From Psoroptes ovis (taxonomy: Eukaryota > Arthropoda > Arachnida > Sarcoptiformes > Psoroptidae), in the NCBI GenBank assembly GCA_002943765.1, contig PQWQ01000001.1, forward strand, positions 2,108,001 through 2,172,000: a stretch of DNA of 64,000 nucleotides. The letters run 5' to 3'. The position numbers and the translations under genes are program-made. Position 1 is the stretch's first letter; every line of letters begins with the position of its first letter. Positions 45,683 through 57,014 of the stretch are shown here, in pieces. A model generated the notes under the pieces. The model saw only the letters and a program-made list of their open reading frames with translations, ran no database searches and had not been told where the DNA came from.

Positions 45683-48600
45683 ATGGCCACAAACAGCAAT
45701 AAAAATGCATCTCATAATAACAATCAAACACCAAGAACCAATTATCATAAATATCATTATCGTAATAATTCGTTTAATAAAAATAATTTTGGCAGCAATA
45801 ATAATGCATCGTCAAATCGTTTAATGCGTTCATTCACATTATTCGATAATCGTGATTTTCTTCCACGTCCATTCCAGGTATTTTGATTCAGTTCATTGAT
45901 GTATTTTTCGGAAATTTTCATGACAATTTTCAAAAATTCATAGATTGAATTATATGAAGCATGTAAAAGTCGTGATACAATTGTATTTTTACGTCCAGGA
46001 CAAGGAAAATATTTTCTTTCGGCTATGTTGGTTAAATATTTCAATTCTTATCAATTACCTGAATCACAAAATGAAAACAATGAAAAGACAAGCTCAAAGC
46101 AAATATTTTTTCTCGCCAAAACATCAGATTCAATTCGATTATATTCATCTGTATATCAAGCACATTGTGATCTTCGTATAGCTGAATATCTAGACATTCA
46201 AGAAGCTAAGCAATGGTCACGGGATGAATGGTTGAAGACGCTTCAATCAAGTGATATTCATCTGATGATGGATGGAATTTTTGAACACTTATTAGAGCAA
46301 AATCTGATTGATGTCAATAATCTTAGTTTGCTCATATTGAATGATGTTCATAAAATTCTTATAGCTCCATCACCAGCTGAAGATTGCTATACTAGAATCA
46401 TCAAACAATTACGTAATCAACAAAATGTGAATGAAAAAAATTATCGAATTCTCGGACTTTCGGCATCAATATTGCTAGAAGATGTATCATCGGAAATATT
46501 CGAGAAAATGATCGAAGAGATTGAGACAAATTTGAATTGTTCTTGCGAAACATATGCAGATCTAAGAATAATCAGTAAATATTCCATCCAAAGTCGTATA
46601 AAAGTGAAATGCTATGAGCCGATAATGGCTAACAATGATGATAGCAATATTAAATACCGTCTTGCAATGTTCATGATACAAAATTATTCGGCACAATTCT
46701 TCAATTTTATAACAAATGTGTCCATTGATGATGGCAAAACAGCTGAACAGTTGATCAATCATGAAACAATTGCCAAAATGAAAATCGATATACTTAAAGT
46801 TTTCGGTACGCTAGGTGAATGGTGCACATTAAAATTAATCGAATTGGTAAATCGTGAATTATATGATACGATTGTTTTATTATCGAAGAGTGGTTCCAAT
46901 TATCTTAGATTATTGAATACAACATATACAACATTTTGTTTAGTACGCAAATCAATATTGACATATTTGGACAAAGATATCGTTGATAAAATTCGGCCAA
47001 GTAACACGAATGAAACAAAATTATCATTAAGACAATTTTTGTCAATATCAGCGCCAAAACTGCATTTGTTAGCAAAAGTATTAATTGAATATTTACAAGA
47101 ATTGTCGAATTCATCAGCAATAGCAACCACATATCAGGCATCATATTCATCGTTTGCATTTCCTTTCAACATATGTTCATTGATATATGTTGAGAATCGC
47201 TCAATGGCTCGTGTAATCGATGAATGGTTACGTGAATTGATTGCAATCATTAAATGCGAATATAAAGATTGCACAAATAAAATGAATATATTGGAATATT
47301 TACAACCTGATCATGTATTTTTAGATATTGATGATGATGATGATGGAAATGGTAAAAATGAATTGAAAAATTTCTATTATCGTAAGCATCAAAAATCATT
47401 GCATGAAATATTCTATTACCGACAACAAGAAGAGACATTACGCCGATTTCGCCTAGCACAGCAGTGTAATGTGCTTGTAACAACATCAATGTTTGCCGAA
47501 GGATTAGATGTCAATCGTTGTAATATGGTCATTTGTTTCGATCGTCCAAAAACATTTAATCAATTCATACAATCAAAAGGGCGTGTACGTATTGAACGTG
47601 GACAATTTATTGTATTCGTAGAAAATAAAAGTAGCATCAAGGGTATCGATACAAAAGATGAAAAATATAATAATTATATTGAAAAAATTAAACAATTTTG
47701 TAATATTGAAAAAATATTCACAAAATTAGTGCCATTAAATAATCAATTATTGATTGAGAATGAAATGAAACAATTCAATCTGATGGAAATTATAGAATTT
47801 AATAGTAATATCAATCAGTCATTAATTAATGATAATTACCAACGACCGTCATTCAAGAAAACGCATACAAATGCAATGAATAATCGTAATTACAAAAAAT
47901 TTGAAAAATCTAGTAATAATAACAATAATAATACCGGCAATAAAAATGGCAGCAGTCAGACTGCTACAAACATACAATTAACGATGGAAAATTCAATATC
48001 AATATTGAATCGTTATTGTAATAAATTACCTAGTGATACATTTACAAAATTGGTTCCAAATTATAAAATTGAAATTATCACCGTTAATAACTCGGATAAT
48101 GGTGAATCAATTGACAAATATCGCTGTCATCTGTATTTGCCGATCAATTCAACATATCGTGATGAAATAATTGGTGAAGTTCAAACAACACAATCTATAG
48201 CTAAGCAATCCGCTGCTTTTGAAGCAGTGAAAACTCTGCGTGAAATCGGTGAATTGGATCAAAACTATTTTCCGATCGGCAAAGAAACGAATCGTTATAT
48301 TGAAAAATTAGGCCTACAAGAGTGTTTCATGAATGTGCCAAAAATTCAATCATCATATCAGCAGCAAGCGCAACAACAGCAGCAGACACAGCCAAAACCA
48401 CAACATCATCATCGACACAATAATCATCATGGCTATCCTCATTATCACCATCAATATCGCCATCATCCAAGAGGTAATCGCTTTAATAGGATTCAAAATC
48501 GTAATATAGCTTCTAAACGACGTCAATATTACAATAAAAAAGTAGCCGATTCACTTTGTGGTGATATTTTTGAAACTGACGCAAATGATCAATCAGTTTA

Positions 48601-51600
48601 TCGTTTCAAATATTTATATGAGTTCCAAATGGAGCTAACATATCGTTTATCGGAAGAACATAATCGCCGTGGACGGCGCATTATTGATCCGGCTGAAACA
48701 ACACGCACATTTGGTATAATATCACCGCATTGTCTGCCAAAATTATGTGATTTTACAATTTATAATCGTTCTGGCGAAGTAACCGTAACGATTGTTCCAA
48801 TACATAGTGATGATTGCAAAGAATTCGAAATTGATGATGAAAAGCTTAGACAAATTGAAAAATTTCATCAATTTACATTTGAAGATGTACTGCCATTATC
48901 AAAATCATCGATACGTTTTGATCGCAAAAATGGTTCAAATGGAAATTATTTGATTGTACCGATAAATTTTGATGAGAACAAAAATCGTAAATCAATCGAT
49001 TGGAAATTTCTTGAATCGATATGGAAAAGTGAAAGTAGTGATACGAAATTCCAAGAAATAAATCAAGAAAAATCGGAAGATAATCAAAACAATAAATTCA
49101 TATTTGATGAAAAATTATATAAAGATGCAGTAGTAATACCAAAATATCGCAAAGATAAATTGCAAGCATTTTATTATGTGGCCGAAATTTGTTATGATTT
49201 ATCGCCACTAAGTCCATTTCCTGATCAAGAATATGACACATTTGAATCATATTATAATGTGAAATATAAAAAACAAATAACAAATTTGCAGCAGCCCTTA
49301 TTGGATGTTGATCATACATCAGCACGTTTAAATTTATTGACACCGCATTTTTTGAATCGTCGTGGTATTCAGCATCATTCATCATCAACATTGGGAAATC
49401 AGTCAAAACGTAATCAGCAACAGCAAAAACAAATTCTGGTTCCTGAATTATGTTTGATACATCCGTTTCCAGCATCATTTTGGCGTAAAGCTGTTTGTTT
49501 ACCATGTATTCTCTATCGTTTAAATTTATTATTAATTGCCGAAGAATTACGGTGCCGAATAGCTAAAGAAGCGAAAATTGGCCTGATTCAATTGCCAAAT
49601 GATCAAAAATGGCCCAAATTGGATTTTGGTTGGTCTGTATTGGTTGAACAATCGAGACAACAGCACCCAGTTAAACAATCTCAACAGCAAACTGAGACGA
49701 ATAGATTGCAAAAAAATACTACTAAATCGAATAAAAAGCGTCGCAACAATACAATTCATACAACCGATGAAAGTACGGGTTCAGCAAGTGATTTCATTAT
49801 TGATACATTTGATCCAAACACAGTTCCGCCACTACTTTCAACAAACGATGATTTTTCTGAGTATGAAAGTGATAATGAAGATTTGTTGCCAATCGAAATC
49901 ATAAGTGGCCCATTCAGTTTTAATGAAGCATACAATTCATCGAAAAGTATACGCGCTTATAATGATTATATAGATGATGATTTAGACGAGGAATCAGCCG
50001 TTTTAGACGTCGGTAATTTTCCAATTAATGATAATCCAAAATCAATATCAGTACGTGCTGGATCACCAACATATTGGAAAGATGTAGAAGATAAAATACA
50101 CTCATTACAAACGAGAAAAATTGACAGAATAGATTGGACTGTATATGAATCCTCAAATGAGGACAATAATTCAACAACAAACGAACATGGTATCGATGTT
50201 AACGATTATTGTTTTGATCTTGAAAATTTATACAAAGATATTATGAAATGTCGTATTCCATCTGATTTGGATGAAAATTTAGATGATGAAAATGATATAA
50301 ATGGTGAACAATCCAATTTCAACAGTGGAGCATTTAATTATGATGGATCATTCTCAGATTTTGATGATCTTGATGATGATGACGATGAAGAAGAAGATTA
50401 TGATGACGATGATGAATATGATGAATGCGAGTATGATGAATATGAGGATGAAGAAGATGATGAGGAAGGCAATGATGCTAACGATTTTTATGATGCAGAT
50501 CAAGCGGATGAGTGTGATGAACATGATGATATCGATCAAAATTTAAATAAATCGAATAATGATGAAAAATCACCATTGTTAACGATGTTAGACGATAGAA
50601 TTCGTAATTTATCACAAACAATCGATGCATATCATACGAAATCAGTAATCTATGATATATTAAAAATTGAACTGTTGTATGATTCAAAACAAATCGAACA
50701 AAAAAGTCTAAAATATTACTATCGGCATCGATTTTCCTTAGCCGAACAACAAGGTGAGCATATACGAAAACGTAAAATATTTGATGAAATGTATTTGGAT
50801 GAGAAAAAACAAATTATGAAATATGTTCGCAAAATTGAACAACAACTACAGCTATCAAATGATAAAAATGATCTTGATGAAATCTCATATGAAGATTATG
50901 AAAAAAACGTTATGGAACAACCATGTACAAAGATAGATAAAATGAATTTCAATCAAACATTGATTGAATTGTTAATGGAAAAAATTGATACGAATCTGTT
51001 GGATATGATGAAATATAAACACAAACTTATCAATAAGAAAATCGATGATCAAGTTGAAGAAAATATGAAAAAATATATCAATTTATCATCACATAGCATC
51101 AATAATGAAATTAATAATTACAATCATAATAAAAATGGCAAAATTGAAGTGAAATTCGGTGAATTATTACCGAATAGAGAAATCAATGATAATATGAAAG
51201 AATCTGAAGTGAAGGATTCCAAAGATTTATATGAATATCAGCGACAAATGGCATTGCAAAATATGCCAAAATGGCTACAAAATGAATATTTTCCTGATAG
51301 TGATGGCGGTGTCAATAATTATTTAAAATATGGACCGCATCCTAGTTTAATACTTCAAGCAATTACAATGTCAAATTCAAGTGATGGTATCAATCTTGAA
51401 CGTTTAGAAACTGTTGGTGATTCATTTTTAAAGTATGTTCAATTGATTTTGACCATATATTGATTTATTGATTCCTTTAATTTATTTCCTTTCAAAGATA
51501 TTCAATCACAGCATTTTTGTTCTGTATGTGTCCAGAATTGAATGAAGGAAAATTATCATTCCTTCGCAGTAGGCAAATATCAAATATTAATTTACATCGT

Positions 51601-53227
51601 TTAGGACAACGTATCAATCTTGGTGAATTAATGATTGCATCGAAATTTGAACCGATCGATAATTGGTGTCCACCTTCATATAAGGTCTATTTTAAATTAT
51701 TATGATTTTTTCATTAATTTTTCTGTTGATAACTTTTGTAGGCACTAGATAATGTTGAGCAAGAATCATCGGATAAAAATGTGCGAACAATCTCAAATAA
51801 AGTACCATATAATTTACTGACACAACATTCAATACCGAATAAATCAATAGCTGATTGTGTTGAAGCATTGATCGGTACATTCCTCATATCATCAGGATCT
51901 CAAGGTGCTATCAAATTTATGGATTGGCTTGGATTGAAAGTATTACCGAAAGGTGTAAAAACAGCTGTAAATAATGCACCAAATGATAATTCAGTCGACG
52001 ATGCAAGCAATCAAAATAATGAAAATGATGTTTCGATAAGTGAAAAATGGCTACCACAGCCACGTTCACCATTAATCATACCAAAACATTATCGAAATGA
52101 TCCTATCAAAGTTAAAGAAATTGAAAGTAAATTGCAAATAACTTTTTACAAACATCATCTTGATCGGTTTGAAAAAATAATTGGTTATCAGTTCCGCGAT
52201 CGTTCATATTTAGTTCAGGCATTTACACACAATTCATATTATGAAAATACCGTTACCGATTGTTATCAGCGATTAGAATTTCTTGGTGATGCTGTACTCG
52301 ATTATCTCATCACAAGATATCTCTATGAAGATTCACGATGTCATTCACCGGGCACACTAACAGATCTCCGATCAGCACTGGTTAATAATACATTTTTCGC
52401 TGCATTAGCTGTTAAATATAATTTTCATAAATATTTGATGATGCTGTCATCTGAATTGTATCGTGTGATCGATGGTTTTGTACGAAAATTCAATATTTAT
52501 TATAATCAACACGTAATTAATGGTGATTCGAAAAAAATATTCAATGCCATCAGTGATTTTCAACAAGGCAATCATGAAATTGATCGTGATGATCTAGATG
52601 ACGATGAAGAAATGGCAGGCGATTCATATTCAAATTATAATTATTGGGAATTGTTCATCAGTGAAAATGAAGCCGAACATTTAGAAGACATCGAAGTGCC
52701 GAAAGCATTAGGCGATATATTTGAATCGGTTGCTGGTGCTATCTATCTAGATTCGGGTATGAGTTTGGAAGCGGTTTGGAAAGCATATTATCCAATGATG
52801 AAACCAGAAATCGGTATTTATCATTATTCTCATTAATTCCAAAATGAATTCATTTTTATATATTGCAGAGAATTTCAGTGAAAAAGTGCCGAAAAGTCCG
52901 ATAAGAGTACTTTTGGAGAAGAAGCCTCAGAGTGTTAAATTTGGGTATGTTTAAAATATTTATCATGTCACTCAATATTTTATTCAACATGATATTTTTC
53001 ATTCAAATCCCATTAGAAAACCTGAAATCAATTCTGATCGTCGTATACGTGTTACGGTTGAAGTATTTGGCCTTGGCAAATTTGTTGGCATTGGACGCAA
53101 CAAACGAATCGCCAAATGCACTGCAGCAAAGCGAGCATTGAGGGCATTAGAAAGTGAAAAAAGACGATTAGAATTGGAAAGAAAACGCGAACAACAAAAT
53201 ACAATGATTGAAGAATGTGATGATTAA
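45683..53227 (+). CDS. DICER1: Dicer (Dicer-1 type) with degenerate helicase
   Basis: RNase III enzyme that cuts pre-miRNA and dsRNA. Six exons: 45683-45877, 45944-51432, 51498-51684, 51742-52813, 52869-52944 and 53017-53227, phases 0, 2, 0, 1 and 2, giving 2409 residues. The helicase is degenerate: the Walker A site reads RPGQGKYF (82-89) instead of GTGSGKT, and the DECH box reads NDVHK (about 198). Motif VI survives as QSKGRVRIERGQF near 620. Then come the dicer dimerisation domain (about 750-850) and a Gln/His-rich insert (about 870-910). The PAZ domain (about 1125-1260) has VKYKKQITNLQQPLLDVDHT, and a very acidic insert lies at about 1530-1610. RNase IIIa has NLERLETVGDSFLK and IADCVEALIG. 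RNase IIIb has QRLEFLGDAVLDYL and KALGDIFESVAGA. All eight catalytic acids are present. A dsRBD (about 2340-2390) ends the protein. The ATG at 45683 is preferred over an in-frame TTG six bases upstream. Confidence 0.96.
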
Positions 53228-53687
53228 TCAATTATAGATTTTTTAATTTCAATTTGTAGTCATTTTTTCTTGATATTTGTGATGTTCATGTCATTAAAAT
53301 GATTGATCCTAATTCAACAATGGCGAAATTAGAAAATGTCCTATTATTTTATGGCATAATTTGATGATGAAGTTTTCTTCACAAAACACACCACTAACAT
53401 TTGTTTGTCTTGCATTTCGAATACCGACCAATAACTGTTACGAGCCTTTAAAAACCAATTTCAAATGAATGGACCAAATATTTGATGACCCTTGCACCTA
53501 TTGTAAACAAATATGCCACCATCTATCATCGACAATTGTCAGTACGAACATTTGTTGATTTTGTTTGACAATCTTATCATTTGATTGAACAAAGAAAAAA
53601 AATGAAATTCTATCAAAACATCATCAATACAATCCGTTGTCATACTTGTAGCATCGAAAAAAAGCAAATTTTAATCATCGGTTGAAA
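53228..53687. other. Interval between Dicer and AGXT2
   Basis: 460 bp in tandem orientation, holding the Dicer 3' UTR and the AGXT2 promoter. I saw no clear TATA box and no open frame of interest. Confidence 0.5.
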
Positions 53688-55296
53688 ATGTTGAAAATTC
53701 AATTGTCAAAAAATTCAGCTAAAATAAATGAATTTACTCGATTATTATCAACAATTGAATTACCACCATGTGATTTTGTTGCTGAAAAATTCAAAACAAA
53801 ATTGAGTAAATATGAAATAGAAAAAATTCATAGGGTCAATTTAAATCCATGTCTACGAACAACATACAAAAAGCCATTGATTTTGACACAAGGTTACATG
53901 CAATATGTTTGGGATCATTCTGGCCGTCGTTATTTAGGTATAAATTTTTCCTCATTTTTTCATTCATTTTGATTTTGATTAAATTTGTCACTTTTGTAGA
54001 TATGTTTGGTGGTATTTTAACAACATCAATAGGTCATTGTCATCCTCGTTTGATAGAAACTATGGCAAAACAATCCACAAAAATTTGGCATACTAGTACT
54101 CTGTATTTAAATGAAGAGATGCATGAATTCGCCATAAAATTAGCGAATCATTTTCCTGAACCATTAAAATGTTTATTCATTTGCAATTCAGGATCAGAAG
54201 CAAATGATATTGCTTTAACGATGGCAAGACTCTATACTGGAGCATTTGATGTTATTGCATTAAGAAATGGCTATCATGGAAGCACACTATCAACAATGCC
54301 ATTATGTTCTATTGGTATCTGGAAATTTCCATTGCCAACGTCATTTGGATTTTATCATACGACTTGTCCAGATCCATATCGTGGACGTTGTGGTGGCCGG
54401 TATTGTCGTGATTCTGCTATACAAACTAATCGCCACTGTGATTGTGTTGATGGTGATAATTGTAAAGCTACAGATTATTATATTGAAGATTTGCAAACAC
54501 TCATGGATTCGAGTGTACCGAAAAAAATTGCCGCGATGTTTGCTGAATCAATTCAAGGTGTTGGCGGTGTTGTACAATATCCTAAAAATTATATTAAACG
54601 AGCTTATGAATTAGTGAAACAACGTCAAGGTTTGATGATCATGGATGAAGTTCAAACTGGATTCGGAAGGACTGGCACAAATTTTTGGGAATTTCAATCA
54701 CATGGCATTGTTCCAGATATTGTCACGATGGCCAAAGGAATCGGAAATGGTTTTCCTCTGGCTGCAGTGATAACCACTGCTGAAATCGCTCAAACATTAA
54801 CGATTGGATCGTATTTCAATACATACGGTGGTAATCCATTGGCATCGACTATTGGTTCCACTGTTTTAGATGTGATTGATGAAGAAAATCTCCAAAATCG
54901 TTCACTTCAATTAGGCACTGAACTTCTAAAAAAATTAGCAAAAATCCGTGATGATTATGGTGGTGAAATCGTGGGAGATGTCCGTGGAAAAGGTCTTATG
55001 ATAGGTGTCGAAATGATGCGCCAAGGTAAACCATTACCAAAAGATGAAATGGATCAAATAATCGAAGATTGTAAAGATATGGGATTGATTGTTGGTCGTG
55101 GAGGTATGTCTTTAAGTGGAAATTTTGATTAAATTAACTAATGTTCGATCGAATAAAATTTTCAATAGGACCACAAGGTAATGTGTTTCGGATAGCACCA
55201 CCTATGTGCATCAATGAAAATGATGTCGATTTTGCTGCAAAAGTGCTAGAAAAATCAATCGAAAAATATTATGATAGACAAAGTAATCGAAAGTAA
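53688..55296 (+). CDS. AGXT2: Alanine-glyoxylate aminotransferase 2 (mitochondrial class III transaminase)
   Basis: PLP enzyme that moves amino groups from alanine, dimethylarginine and beta-aminoisobutyrate to glyoxylate or pyruvate in mitochondria. Three exons: 53688-53937, 54000-55103 and 55169-55296, phases 1 and 1, giving 493 residues. The first 25 residues (MLKIQLSKNSAKINEFTRLL) are basic with no acid until residue 15, fitting a presequence. The substrate side has GYMQYVWDHSGRRYLDMFGG. PLP-site motifs are CNSGSEANDIA, NGYHGST, DEVQTGFGRTG and the Schiff-base Lys329 in TMAKGIGNGFPLAAV. The exon 3 start restores GRGG-PQGNVFRIAPPMC, typical of AGXT2. A Cys-rich CPDPYRGRCGGRYC loop is also found in the family. 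Its stop lies 18 bp from the POLE2 stop on the other strand. Confidence 0.95.
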
Positions 55297-55300
55297 AATC

Positions 55301-55306
55301 TTTATT
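55301..55306 (-). terminator. Polyadenylation signal of POLE2
   Basis: AATAAA on the minus strand starts 9 bp past the POLE2 stop codon and 5 bp from the AGXT2 stop. Cleavage 10-30 bp downstream would therefore fall inside the end of the AGXT2 coding sequence. Confidence 0.5.
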
Positions 55307-55314
55307 TTATTCAA

Positions 55315-56882
55315 TTAAATGTTAATTTGTGATTGTTCGAAATGATTCTCATTTGAATAATAAACTAAAAATTTAAATGAATCTTTTGAAAATGATTTGG
55401 CTGTGGCAAATTGTGTCGATGATTTAGATTCAAATGGGCGACATTGTAAATAGGGCAAATTCAAATCATAATCTGTGAATATAATCGAATCAATTGATTG
55501 ATGTGTTTGCAATGATAATAGATTGGTAAAATTACGATTTATGCCAGCGGTCAAATGTGAATTCGATAGAATCAAGCGTCCAATCGATTCGAAAAAATTT
55601 TCCAGTGTTTTCGTGTTGTTTTTCATTAATTTAATTGTATTCATATCTGTTTTACTATGGATTAAATTTTTTGCATATGAATTGATTAAACGATTAGAAA
55701 ATATGCATAGATTTCTATCATTGAATTTAAGATAAAAGGGATTCGATGCAAGATGAAAATATTTTAATCTTGAGGTTGTTGTAGGAAAATGTTCCGAAGT
55801 AAATTCATATTTAATAAGTGATGAGTTGGCCGTATCGTTTGGATCATTAGGACCAGGCACGAAAACAAATTTTGAATTTTGTGATAAATTTTTGTGAATT
55901 GATATCAATTTGACTAAATTTTTCATATTGTCTGTGTGAGACATGAACAAAAATAGATTAGATTTGATCAAATTGAATTTTAAAACGAACCTTTGAATTC
56001 GAAATTATCAACGATTTTGGATGAAAAATTTCCAATCAATATAAAACAATCAGGTATTTGTTGTAATGAATTATAACCTTCAAATAGATGTTTCAATGCT
56101 TCAATTGTTGATGATTGATCTAAATGTATGTCAGATATCAATACTAACATATTGTCATCATCATTTTTGATTAAATTCATTTCTGTTGCAGTCTCTTCAA
56201 TGACTGATGCTGGCGGTGCGAGACCAATTGATTCGATGTTAAATGAATCTCTTTGACCTTCATACGTGCCTTCAACAAGATAGATACCGTTTTGAAATGT
56301 TGCCCATTCTCGCCATGTTATATGTGTATTTAATTGTACCGGCATTCTCCCGGTTGAATCTTCTAAGAAAAATTGCATTATTCGTGATGGATCTTGACGT
56401 ATCATGGCAAACACAATACACTTTATTTCAATATTTAATTCGTAAGTATTCAAGTCATCAATCGTCATTAGTTGAAATTGTCCAGATTCGAATACGGGAA
56501 GTTTTTTCAGTTGTTTCAACAATTGTTGATAATGAAAATCGAAATTCAATAATTTTATTGACTGTTGTAATTCAATTGAATTTTTAACAACGATTTTTTC
56601 TGTAACATTAGGAATCTCAGTTGATTGCTGTGATTTTAAACGCCATTGGCGTAAATATTCAATTGTCTTTTGAGCCATTTCTGAATCAATTATGTAATCT
56701 TCACATGTTATTTTGCTTAGCATAATATCAATCAAATCGACAATATAATCATCAATTGTTTGGTAAAATTGTTTTCCATGATGTTGATATTCGATTTCGA
56801 ATAAACTTAATGCATCTTTACGAACATTTAAACCATTCAATTGAAATTTTTTCATCAAATTGTGATGATTGGCTGAAGACAT
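55315..56882 (-). CDS. POLE2: DNA polymerase epsilon subunit 2 (B subunit)
   Basis: Non-catalytic B subunit of the leading-strand replicative polymerase. Two exons: 55991-56882 and 55315-55931, phase 1, giving 502 residues. The N-terminal helical domain covers residues 1-75 (MKKFQLNGLNVRKDALSLF). The OB fold lies at about 150-240 (EDSTGRMPVQLNTHITWREW, NGIYLVEGTYEG). The inactive calcineurin-like phosphoesterase domain starts at MLVLISDIHLDQSSTIEAL and continues with CFILIGNFSSK, then, across the intron, KFVFVPGPNDPND. The metal-binding residues of active phosphatases are partly replaced, as expected for this family. An E2F-type TTTCGCGC lies 41-48 bp upstream of the start codon. Somewhat divergent, but motif order and length match the family. 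Confidence 0.92.
55359..55364 (+). terminator. Polyadenylation signal for AGXT2 inside POLE2 coding sequence
   Basis: AATAAA on the plus strand lies 63 bp beyond the AGXT2 stop and within the last POLE2 exon. If used, the two convergent mRNAs overlap by about 80 bp or more. Confidence 0.4.
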
Positions 56883-56922
56883 TTTTCAGGTTCAAATTTA
56901 GATAAAAGAATATTTGAATAAA

Positions 56923-56930
56923 GCGCGAAA
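56923..56930 (-). promoter_or_regulatory. E2F-like site upstream of POLE2
   Basis: GCGCGAAA on the plus strand (TTTCGCGC on the minus) is an exact match to the E2F consensus TTTSSCGC, 41-48 bp before the POLE2 start. Replication genes are classic E2F targets. It is the only CG-rich octamer in this gap. Confidence 0.5.
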
Positions 56931-57014
56931 TAAACAAAACATTCAAAATAATTCAAAGAGCTATTCATAAACAATCCGTTATTAGTTAAAAAATATGTAT
57001 TTAATAAAAATTAT

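Noticed and set aside
50301..50546. Met-rich plus-strand and Ile-rich minus-strand frames over the acidic Dicer insert
   Set aside because: Shadow frames of GAT/GAA repeats that encode Asp and Glu in the Dicer frame.
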